From positions 1 through 12,158 of the forward strand of contig CALFWP010000142.1 in assembly GCA_937927905.1 (NCBI GenBank): a DNA stretch of 12,158 nt, written 5' to 3'. The notes under the pieces are model-generated. The model had not been told where the DNA came from, ran no database searches, and saw only the letters and a list, made by a program, of their open reading frames with translations. Positions 7,066 through 12,158 of the stretch are shown here, piece by piece; the stretch's first letter is position 1; each line of letters begins with the position of its first letter. The DNA comes from an uncultured Neomegalonema sp. (GTDB lineage Bacteria > Pseudomonadota > Alphaproteobacteria > Rhodobacterales > Rhodobacteraceae). The position numbers and the translations under genes were made by a program.

Positions 7066-8226
7066 TCACGCCCCCAATGGCCGCAACAATTCGCGGCTGA
7101 TGATATGGCGCTGAATTTCCGAGGTTCCGTCCCAAATCCGCTCGACCCGGGCATCACGCCAGAACCGTTCCAGCGGCAAATCATTCATAAGACCCATACC
7201 ACCATACACCGCAATCGCCTCATCGGTGACCCGTGCCAGCATCTCGGACGCATAGAGCTTGGCTCCGGCGATTTCACGGTTTGCCGGCAGGCCCTGATCC
7301 AATCGCCACGCAGAGGACAGCGTTAGCCAATCCGCCGCATCAATTTCGGTAATCATATCAGCCAGCTTGAACGACACTCCCTGAAATTTGCCGATCTGCT
7401 GCCCGAATTGTTTACGTTCCGCAGCATAATTCAAGGCGTAGTCAAACACGCGGCGTGCGCGACCGACGGCCATCGCCGCAACCGTTATGCGCGTGGCATA
7501 GAGCCACTCGTTCATCACCGCAAAACCGCCATCCACTTCGCCCAGCACCTGGGCATCAGGCAGACGGCAATTGTCAAAGCGCAGGATCATATTCTTGTAA
7601 CCGCGATGGGATACGCTCTCGTATCCCAGCGCAATCTCGAAACCCAGTGTGCCGCGATCCACCAGAAAAGCCGTAATCCGTTTTTTCGGGCCTTTCGGCG
7701 TGTCATCTTCGCCGGTTGCGATAAAGACGATGATAAAGTCGGCATGATCAGCGCCGGAGATAAAGTGCTTTGTGCCATTGACAACCCAGTCACCGCCATC
7801 ACGCCGTGCCATACATTTCATACCACGCACATCGCTACCCGCATCGGGTTCGGTCATCGCCAGCGCATCCATGCGTTCGCCCCTTACGGCAGGCAACAGA
7901 TACCGCTCCCGCTGTTCACCCTCACAGGCCATCAGGATATTCTGCGGGCGGCCGAAAAAATGTGTTAGCGCCATTGATCCGCGCCCGAGTTCACGCTCTA
8001 CCAGCGCAAACTCCAGATGCGACAGCCCTGCACCGCCCACCTCTTCAGGAAAGTTACAGGCGTAAAATCCCAGCTCCATGGTTTTCTGTTTAATGCGCCC
8101 GGCCACGTCTTCCGGAACATCACCGGTGCGCTCGACCGTTTCCTCGTGGGGATAAATCTCCTCCTCAACAAAACGGCGCACGGTGGAGACGATCATCTCC
8201 TGTTCTTCTGTCAGGCCGAAATGCAT
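7066..8226 (-). CDS. Acyl-CoA dehydrogenase with Asp at the catalytic-base position
   Basis: The 386-residue product is a complete flavin acyl-CoA dehydrogenase. The N-terminal helical domain starts FGLTEEQEMIVSTVRRFVEEEI. The middle beta-domain carries the flavin/substrate signature ALAMTEPDAGSDVRG (121-135) and NGTKHFISGAD (150-160). The C-terminal helical domain has RKQFGQQIGKFQ (271-282), VYGGMG (340-345) and FWRDARVERIWDGTSEIQ (355-372). It should introduce a 2,3-double bond into an acyl-CoA and pass electrons to electron-transfer flavoprotein. The position that is usually the catalytic Glu (IYEGT) is Asp366 (IWDGT); aspartate occurs in some family branches, so this is noteworthy rather than proof of inactivity. 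It is the first gene of the minus-strand operon, with GGAGG (8240-8236) nine bases before the ATG. Its position next to an acyl-CoA synthetase and a CaiD-like hydratase suggests desaturation of the substrate that the synthetase activates. Confidence 0.92.
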   Translation of the reverse strand: MHFGLTEEQEMIVSTVRRFVEEEIYPHEETVERTGDVPEDVAGRIKQKTMELGFYACNFPEEVGGAGLSHLEFALVERELGRGSMALTHFFGRPQNILMACEGEQRERYLLPAVRGERMDALAMTEPDAGSDVRGMKCMARRDGGDWVVNGTKHFISGADHADFIIVFIATGEDDTPKGPKKRITAFLVDRGTLGFEIALGYESVSHRGYKNMILRFDNCRLPDAQVLGEVDGGFAVMNEWLYATRITVAAMAVGRARRVFDYALNYAAERKQFGQQIGKFQGVSFKLADMITEIDAADWLTLSSAWRLDQGLPANREIAGAKLYASEMLARVTDEAIAVYGGMGLMNDLPLERFWRDARVERIWDGTSEIQRHIISRELLRPLGA

Positions 8227-8318
8227 AGCTGCACCCCTCCGATAAGCTCATGTAAACAGAAATCCTTAACCATTTTACGACACGTTTTCACAATGTTTTT
8301 TATCGGAGACTGACGAAA
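8227..8318. promoter_or_regulatory. Divergent promoter region (acyl-CoA dehydrogenase operon / ATP-grasp gene)
   Basis: The 92-bp gap must carry start signals for both directions. On the plus strand TTAACC (8266-8271) and CACAAT (8289-8294) are 17 bases apart, an acceptable sigma70-like pair that would give a leader of about 20 nt. GGAG at 8305-8308 is the ribosome binding site of the ATP-grasp gene. On the minus strand GGAGG (8240-8236) serves the dehydrogenase; no good promoter pair is obvious. The arms CTCCGATA (8237-8244) and TATCGGAG (8301-8308) are exact reverse complements, because both genes have TATCGGAG as their ribosome-binding context. Confidence 0.4.
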
Positions 8319-9464
8319 ATGACCGATGCAACCGCCCTACATGCCCAGGACATACAGCAAAGCCGGGCAAGAAAAAATTCCATGGATATTCTGAAGGCCG
8401 GAACAGGAGCCGCGAAGTTGCATCCCTTCAAAATGGTCCGTGACTTTCTGCCGGTTGCACGCGGTCCCGGCAGGCTCACATTTGCCGAATATGTGGATTA
8501 CCGCCTCTATGACCGTGACCTTTACCCAGACAATGATCAACGGATGCGGTTTTTGTCGGACAGGCTCCACTGGCCGCTATGTTATATGTGCTCGGACCGG
8601 AAATGGGATGCCACGACAGAGGATAAATGGATTGCGGAAGTGATGTTGCGCGAGGCGGACATTCAGACAACCCGCACGGTTGCTGTCACAGGCGGCAGTG
8701 CGCGCAGTTACGGTAAAACACCTCATTTCACCGACGCATCAGAATTCAAAAATTTCATGGCAGCACGGACAGAGCCGCTGTTTGCCAAGATAAACGGCGG
8801 CGTCGGCAGTGAGGGTGCCACACGCATCGTTCCTCTCGGGGACAACCGTTACAATGTTGCCGGTGCCGGTGATATGGACATAGACGGTGTTTACTCGACG
8901 CTGCAATCCGCAGACGGAGCATATCTGCTACAGGAAGAGCTCGTCCATCATCCGGATATCCGGGCAATGATGGGGCCACGCATTGCGACCATCCGCGCGG
9001 TCAGCTTTGTCATCAACGGCAAAGTCCATACCCCGTACACTGTTTTGAAAATTCCGACCGGCGAAAACATCGCGGATAATTTCTGGCGGGCCGGTAATCT
9101 GGTTGCGGATGTGGACGAGCAAACCGGTATGATCGGACGGGTCGTGCGCGGCAAGGGCCCGCAAACCGAAGAGTTAACGCATCACCCCGATACAGGCGCA
9201 ACATTGACCGGACGATCAATACCGATGTGGGATAAGGTGCGTGAGGTGATCGAGCAGACAGGCAGCCTTTACGTACCGGTGGGATATCAATCCCTTGACA
9301 TCGCTATTACAGCGGACGGCCCCACCGTGGTTGAGGTCAATACCGGCAGTTCATTTACCCTGCCGCAGATTGCAAAAGGCACAGGATTTCTAACGGATGA
9401 AGTCATCGGACTTTTCGAGCAGGCCGGTGCAAAAATCGACAAGAGAAAGCTGAATTTGAACTGA
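8319..9464 (+). CDS. ATP-grasp protein of the sugar-transfer-associated type
   Basis: The 381-residue, soluble-looking product (no signal peptide or membrane helix) has ATP-grasp hallmarks. LFAKINGGVGSEGATRIV (154-171) contains the nucleotide-binding Lys and a glycine loop. LLQEELVHHP (203-212) is the hinge, ATIRAVSFV (223-231) the core strand, and SLDIAITADGPTVVEVNTG (325-343) carries the acidic/Asn metal ligands Asp327, Glu339 and Asn341. The overall arrangement resembles the ATPgrasp_ST family (sugar-transfer associated), whose members often lie near polysaccharide genes and are presumed to ligate a carboxylate to an amine. The substrate is unknown, and no glycosyltransferase is nearby here. 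ATG at 8319 has GGAG ten bases upstream; an in-frame ATG at residue 22 (8382) is an alternative. The gene is divergent from the acyl-CoA dehydrogenase operon and ends in a hairpin shared with the convergent SIMPL gene. Family call is moderate; ATP-grasp fold is likely. Confidence 0.75.
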   Translation: MTDATALHAQDIQQSRARKNSMDILKAGTGAAKLHPFKMVRDFLPVARGPGRLTFAEYVDYRLYDRDLYPDNDQRMRFLSDRLHWPLCYMCSDRKWDATTEDKWIAEVMLREADIQTTRTVAVTGGSARSYGKTPHFTDASEFKNFMAARTEPLFAKINGGVGSEGATRIVPLGDNRYNVAGAGDMDIDGVYSTLQSADGAYLLQEELVHHPDIRAMMGPRIATIRAVSFVINGKVHTPYTVLKIPTGENIADNFWRAGNLVADVDEQTGMIGRVVRGKGPQTEELTHHPDTGATLTGRSIPMWDKVREVIEQTGSLYVPVGYQSLDIAITADGPTVVEVNTGSSFTLPQIAKGTGFLTDEVIGLFEQAGAKIDKRKLNLN

Positions 9465-9468
9465 TCCG

Positions 9469-9516
9469 GTAACACCGAAAGTTCCGGATATGAGCGGAAC
9501 TGTCGGTGTTACTGTT
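9469..9516 (+). terminator. Hairpin terminator between convergent genes
   Basis: GTAACACCGA (9469-9478) pairs with TCGGTGTTAC (9503-9512), and the inner AGTTCCG (9480-9486) pairs with CGGAACT (9495-9501). One A/G mismatch (9479/9502) lies between the two stem parts and the loop is 8 bases. TGTTTT follows on the plus strand, as for a rho-independent terminator of the ATP-grasp gene. On the minus strand the hairpin has no T-run behind it, and the stop codon of the SIMPL gene (9511-9509) lies inside the stem. Confidence 0.85.
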
Positions 9517-10192
9517 TTAATGCCCAGGTTACCGTAACCGAAACAGACAGATCCTGTTCACCGGCGGAAACCGGCACCGCCTGAAAGGACGCGGCACGGG
9601 CCTCAAAAACCGGCTGAGGGCCGCCCTGTGTACCGCCTTCGGTTATCCGGATCACATCACCAAGCCTGACACCTGCGGCCTGCGCATAAAGTACGGCGCG
9701 GGCCTTTGCTTTGCTGACAGCCTCAACACGGGCACTGTCGAGCAGACTGTCACGGTTCTTTACGATAAACCTCACACCGCCCGCCTGGTTCGCCCCGGCC
9801 GTAACCAGCGTATCCAATACCTCTCCGACCGCATTGACATTACGTAAGCGCACTGTCACCTGATTGCTGACCTGGTATCCGCGCTGACGCGACCCTGACG
9901 AGCCATGCTCCCAATGGGGCGAAATATTGAAACTTGAAGTGGAGATATCACGTGGATCAATGCCAAGATCCGACAATGCCGCAAAAACCTGTTTCATGCG
10001 TCCGGTATTGTCCGATAACGCCTCTCTCGCCGTATCGCCTTTGGTCTGAACGCCTGCGGAAACAACCGCCTCGTCAGGCACTGCACTGATCCCTGCGGTT
10101 CCGGTCATAACAATGCGCCCTTTATCATCTCCCGCAAAAGCAGGCTGAACCAGAAACGCAGCGGCAATCACAATAACAAAAGGGCGGAACAT
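9509..10192 (-). CDS. Periplasmic SIMPL / DUF541 family protein
   Basis: I place the start at ATG 10192, not at the longer possible start at 10345. From 10192 the product opens with a perfect signal peptide (MFRPFVIVIAAAFLVQPAFA, residues 1-20) preceded by AAGGAT about eight bases upstream. The upstream extension is not protein-like. The 227-residue protein has the SIMPL pattern: RIVMTGTAGISAVPDEAVVSAGVQT (26-50), then LSDLGIDPRDISTSSFNISPHW (73-94), YQVSNQVTVRLRNVNAVGEVLDTLVTAGAN (106-135), and DSARVEAVSKAKARAVLYAQAAGVRLGDVIRITEGG (152-187). It ends in a beta strand LSVSVTVTWALKQ. The family is exported or periplasmic. Some members are linked to oxidative stress or envelope functions, but no general biochemical activity is established. 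It is monocistronic here, convergent with the ATP-grasp gene; its stop codon lies inside the shared hairpin. Confidence 0.9.
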   Translation of the reverse strand: MFRPFVIVIAAAFLVQPAFAGDDKGRIVMTGTAGISAVPDEAVVSAGVQTKGDTAREALSDNTGRMKQVFAALSDLGIDPRDISTSSFNISPHWEHGSSGSRQRGYQVSNQVTVRLRNVNAVGEVLDTLVTAGANQAGGVRFIVKNRDSLLDSARVEAVSKAKARAVLYAQAAGVRLGDVIRITEGGTQGGPQPVFEARAASFQAVPVSAGEQDLSVSVTVTWALKQ

Positions 10193-10420
10193 AGCAGACA
10201 ATCCTTCGGGTCGGGTTGTGACAGATTTAACCTGTAGCTGACGGTATACGCCGCCGGACGTGTACATTGAATGCCGGTTATTCTTGGCAAAATTTTGAAT
10301 ATCCGGCTGGAAATATGATCGGCACACATAACCTTTGCCGCCCATGGAGCGATTGCGCGAATGTCGGGCCGGTCACTGATATCAACTGTATCAATTGCCC
10401 GGTAATCATCCGACGCCACC
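10193..10420. other. Intergenic stretch upstream of the SIMPL gene, no convincing gene
   Basis: This part of the 485-bp gap has ordinary base composition, unlike the AT-rich part that follows. Several short frames cross it on both strands, but none has family features. The best-placed is a 43-codon minus-strand frame (10409-10278, ATG start, first residues MITGQLIQLISVTGPTFAQ) with a strong GGAGG nine bases ahead. Its composition is unremarkable and I do not call it a gene. The promoter of the SIMPL gene is presumably here or just upstream, but no clear -35/-10 pair stands out. Confidence 0.4.
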
Positions 10421-10631
10421 TCCGTAAATTAAAAAACAACCCAAAAAAAATCGCCAATCAAATTATTTACGAAATAAATACAATAATAATAAATAATATA
10501 CATCATTATTGAAATTATTTAATCTATGAAAAATGCTGCATTTGACTGATTTTGAAAATTTTATATTAAAAAATATTCGTATTTTAGACGGATTTACCAG
10601 AACTTCATAGCCCCAGGTTAACTTACAATCC
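10421..10631 (+). promoter_or_regulatory. AT-rich upstream region with candidate promoter of the two-cysteine subunit gene
   Basis: The region 10430-10590 is dominated by A and T, including an A-run of eight near 10443-10450 and AATAATAATAAATAATATA near 10482-10501. This contrasts sharply with the coding sequence on either side. A possible promoter on the plus strand is TTGACT (10542-10547) with TATTAA (10564-10569) at 16-base spacing, which would give a leader of about 100 nt. A-tracts of this sort often act as UP elements or bind nucleoid proteins. No such role is demonstrated by the sequence. Confidence 0.4.
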
Positions 10632-10657
10632 GACGTAGAGGAAATTTCCTTAACGTC
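10632..10657. promoter_or_regulatory. 26-bp imperfect palindrome in the leader of the subunit gene
   Basis: The left arm GACGTAGAGGAAA (10632-10644) and right arm TTTCCTTAACGTC (10645-10657) are reverse complements at 11 of 13 positions. The core AGGAAATTTCCT (10639-10650) is a perfect 12-bp palindrome, and the outer GACGT/ACGTC are also perfect. There is no loop, which favours a dimeric protein-binding operator over an RNA hairpin. It ends only five bases before the ribosome binding site AAGGGGA (10662-10668), so a bound protein could block transcription, and a fold-back in RNA could hide the start region. Confidence 0.6.
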
Positions 10658-10677
10658 AAACAAGGGGACATATTGAA

Positions 10678-11247
10678 ATGACTAAATTCATCAAATCTGT
10701 TGCTGCGGCTGCTGTTCTCGCCACGTCTGCTACTGGCGCACATGCTGCTTCACTCAGCACAGACATCGATGTTGAGCTGCCTTCCATCATCGTACTGAGC
10801 TGCTTCGACTCTGTTAATGTAAACGTATCCGCATCAGGCCTTGAAGCCGCTCTGGGCGGTGCAGCAGTTGGCCTCGGTGCGACATCGACATCCACACTGG
10901 TATCGGATCTCGGTGCAGATGCCAGCGCAACGGTTACGGGCTTTGACTCGTCCGTGGATCTGAACCTGAACAATGTCTGCGCATTCCGCGCACTCGTAAG
11001 CAGTGGCGCACGGGTTACAGTCGCGGAAGCGTCCGACCCCCGTCTGCTCAACGGAACCGCTTTCATTGACGCAAGCGGCGTTACGCTCGCTTCAGGTGCA
11101 ACGACAGAAGACGTCACGAGTGGCCTGGGCCTCGGCGCGGCGGCAACACCGATTTCAGTTGTGGTGCCACTTGACCTGAGCGATGCGACAGAGCCGGGCA
11201 CGTACACGAAGGCCGACCTCTTCACAATCACAGTCACAGCGATTTAA
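10678..11247 (+). CDS. Exported fimbrial-like subunit, spore-coat-U-like (tentative)
   Basis: The 189-residue product has a Sec signal peptide (MTKFIKSVAAAAVLATSATGAHA, cut near residue 23). The mature part of about 165 residues is rich in Ala, Ser, Thr, Val, Gly and Asp, with few basic residues and exactly two cysteines (Cys42 and Cys101) that could form one disulfide. It has many alternating beta-strand segments and ends EPGTYTKADLFTITVTAI. The final 'P-G-T-Y-x-D-hydrophobic strand' ending and the disulfide pattern resemble subunits of the SCPU / archaic chaperone-usher pilus type, which need a periplasmic chaperone; such a chaperone is encoded 207 bp downstream. The start is fixed by AAGGGGA nine bases upstream. 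A long AT-rich leader with a 26-bp palindrome precedes it and a strong terminator follows, as suits a highly expressed structural protein. A generic secreted surface protein is the alternative; the family call is by pattern only. Confidence 0.65.
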   Translation: MTKFIKSVAAAAVLATSATGAHAASLSTDIDVELPSIIVLSCFDSVNVNVSASGLEAALGGAAVGLGATSTSTLVSDLGADASATVTGFDSSVDLNLNNVCAFRALVSSGARVTVAEASDPRLLNGTAFIDASGVTLASGATTEDVTSGLGLGAAATPISVVVPLDLSDATEPGTYTKADLFTITVTAI

Positions 11248-11275
11248 TCGCAAAAATTAAAATTTACTTTTACTT

Positions 11276-11308
11276 AATGCTGCTTTGTATTTCAAAGCAG
11301 CATTTTTT
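11276..11308 (+). terminator. Strong intrinsic terminator after the subunit gene
   Basis: AATGCTGCTTTG (11276-11287) and CAAAGCAGCATT (11293-11304) form a perfect 12-bp stem with a 5-base loop. The stem runs into a six-T run (11303-11308). It lies 29 bases after the subunit stop codon and 147 bases before the chaperone start, so the chaperone gene is either expressed from readthrough or has its own promoter. Confidence 0.93.
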
Positions 11309-11454
11309 ATGCTTCACAAAATAACATATACAATTTACGTAATTATTTTGGCTAATTTAAACCATATTTACGCTGATCGCCGATAATCATACGCAATACG
11401 GATGCGCCGATTCCCGGATTACGCATCCCTGCTGGTATTTTCGGAGGTCTTTCA
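11309..11454 (+). promoter_or_regulatory. Leader region of the chaperone gene
   Basis: These 146 bp begin AT-rich and end with the ribosome binding site GGAGG (11443-11447), seven bases before the ATG. An inverted repeat GGATGCG/CGCATCC (11400-11406 with 11422-11428, 15-base spacer) lies in the presumed leader. No strong -35/-10 pair stands out. Confidence 0.35.
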
Positions 11455-12158
11455 ATGCGGCATTTGCTACCGGTATTGGCTATATCACTCGGGCTGGGCG
11501 CCACAGTTACACCACCCGCCAACGCACTGGAAATTGCAGTATCACCGGCACGGTTTGAGCTGAATATCGACAACAAGCGCAAAACGCAGACGCTGGAAAT
11601 CGTCAATAATGCGGATAAGGAAGTCGAGGTAGGCGTTGACCTTGCCAATTTCGATCTTGATGAAAACAATCAGTTACGCATCCTGCCACCTGATGAGCAA
11701 TCTCTTGATCAATGGATCGCCATCAATCCGACCCGGGTAAAAATACCGGCACAAGGTCGACGGACAATGCGTTTTGCCATCCGCCCGCAAGTGGAACCGG
11801 AACAGGGTGAACACCGCGCAGTCATTTTTTTGAATGAGAACAAGTCTTCGGATACCGCCGACGGACTGAATTTCAAATTCCGGATCGGAGTGGTTGTTTA
11901 CGGCCAGGTCGGAGAAGCGGATCGCAGTGCGACATTGCACACGGTAGGTGCGGATACGCGCGGGCTGGCTCTGGATATCGAGAATGTCGGCAATGCCCAT
12001 GCCCGCTTCAAGGGAATCTACGCTGTCTGGAATGCGGACACTTATCCCGGTGATGAGGCAGCAAAAGCTATGCTGCAAAAGATTCAGGATACCCGCGCAC
12101 CTTCCGAAGATGTCGTTGCACCGGGGTCTGTTGCCGCGGGCGTGATGGTGCAAACCCC
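11455..12158 (+). CDS. PapD-like periplasmic chaperone of a fimbrial locus (partial, C-terminus missing)
   Basis: The frame opens at ATG 11455, with GGAGG seven bases upstream, and runs 234 codons to the right edge without a stop. Residues 1-24 (MRHLLPVLAISLGLGATVTPPANA) are a Sec signal peptide. The mature protein begins LEIAVSPARFELNIDNKRKTQ, followed by TLEIVNNADKEVEVGVDLANF (47-67), then WIAINPTRVKIPAQGRRTMRFAIRP (87-111), then HRAVIFLNE (120-128) and the edge strand FKFRIGVVVYGQV (140-152). This is the first immunoglobulin-like domain of a fimbrial-type periplasmic chaperone. A second domain starts near ATLHTVGADTRGLALDIENVGNAHARFKG (159-187). Such chaperones donate an edge strand to pilus subunits and deliver them to an outer-membrane usher. 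The preceding two-cysteine exported protein is the obvious candidate client, and an usher or further subunits would be expected downstream. The sequence is divergent from PapD or CsuC as I recall them, so the class within the superfamily is uncertain. Confidence 0.8.
   Translation, partial: MRHLLPVLAISLGLGATVTPPANALEIAVSPARFELNIDNKRKTQTLEIVNNADKEVEVGVDLANFDLDENNQLRILPPDEQSLDQWIAINPTRVKIPAQGRRTMRFAIRPQVEPEQGEHRAVIFLNENKSSDTADGLNFKFRIGVVVYGQVGEADRSATLHTVGADTRGLALDIENVGNAHARFKGIYAVWNADTYPGDEAAKAMLQKIQDTRAPSEDVVAPGSVAAGVMVQT

Noticed and set aside
10193..10345. N-terminal extension of the SIMPL gene to an upstream start at 10345
   Set aside because: The extension would bury the signal peptide 51 residues inside the protein, while the internal ATG at 10192 has its own ribosome binding site and a perfect signal peptide.
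10463..10663. 66-codon minus-strand frame in the AT-rich region
   Set aside because: Its Asn/Phe/Ile/Lys/Tyr composition simply reflects AT-rich DNA; it covers the presumed promoter and palindrome of the subunit gene.
10656..11237. 193-codon minus-strand frame opposite the fimbrial-like subunit gene
   Set aside because: It is the antisense of a gene with a signal peptide, ribosome binding site and terminator; its Ser/Ala/Thr/Val-rich low-complexity composition mirrors the sense strand.
11674..12153. 159-codon minus-strand frame at the right edge
   Set aside because: It overlaps the chaperone gene, which has an ideal ribosome binding site, a signal peptide and recognisable Ig-like domains on the plus strand; the antisense frame is Cys/His/Arg-rich without motifs.

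Overview
The window looks like chromosomal DNA of a Gram-negative bacterium, most likely an alphaproteobacterium. The evidence is an outer-membrane BamB lipoprotein, several exported proteins with Sec signal peptides, the minus-strand gene order yfgM-like / bamB / der (conserved in many proteobacteria), a moderately GC-rich coding background and GGAG/GGAGG ribosome binding sites. I cannot name the genus from the sequence alone. No tRNA, rRNA, CRISPR array, insertion sequence or phage gene was seen.

Left part (1-4010, all minus strand). The left edge cuts an exported low-complexity protein whose coding DNA contains 24-bp tandem repeats (8-residue YGQQPQPV units). Upstream of it, in transcription order yfgM-like -> bamB -> der, lies a housekeeping cluster. 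It encodes an inner-membrane TPR-type protein of the YfgM family (TTG start), the BamB beta-propeller lipoprotein of the outer-membrane assembly machine (start overlaps the previous stop by 4 bp), and the double-GTPase ribosome assembly factor Der/EngA.

Middle part (4184-8226, minus strand). A compact three-gene catabolic operon runs acyl-CoA dehydrogenase -> ADP-forming acyl-CoA synthetase -> CaiD-like enoyl-CoA hydratase. The last two genes overlap by 8 bp. Together they could activate an organic acid to its CoA thioester, desaturate it and hydrate the double bond. This is the logic of the carnitine/gamma-butyrobetaine route, but with an ADP-forming synthetase instead of a CoA transferase or AMP-forming ligase. 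The true substrate is unknown. A divergent plus-strand gene (8319-9464) encodes an orphan ATP-grasp enzyme of the 'sugar-transfer associated' type. It converges on a minus-strand periplasmic SIMPL/DUF541 protein (9509-10192) across a shared hairpin.

Right part (10193-12158). A long, partly very AT-rich intergenic stretch leads into a plus-strand surface-structure locus. First comes an exported two-cysteine subunit that resembles a fimbrial / spore-coat-U-like subunit, preceded by a 26-bp imperfect palindrome in its leader and followed by a strong intrinsic terminator. Next is a PapD-like periplasmic chaperone cut by the right edge. This looks like the beginning of a divergent chaperone-usher type export/assembly locus; the usher would be expected to the right of the window. 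This locus and the repeat protein at the left edge are the least conventional parts of the window.
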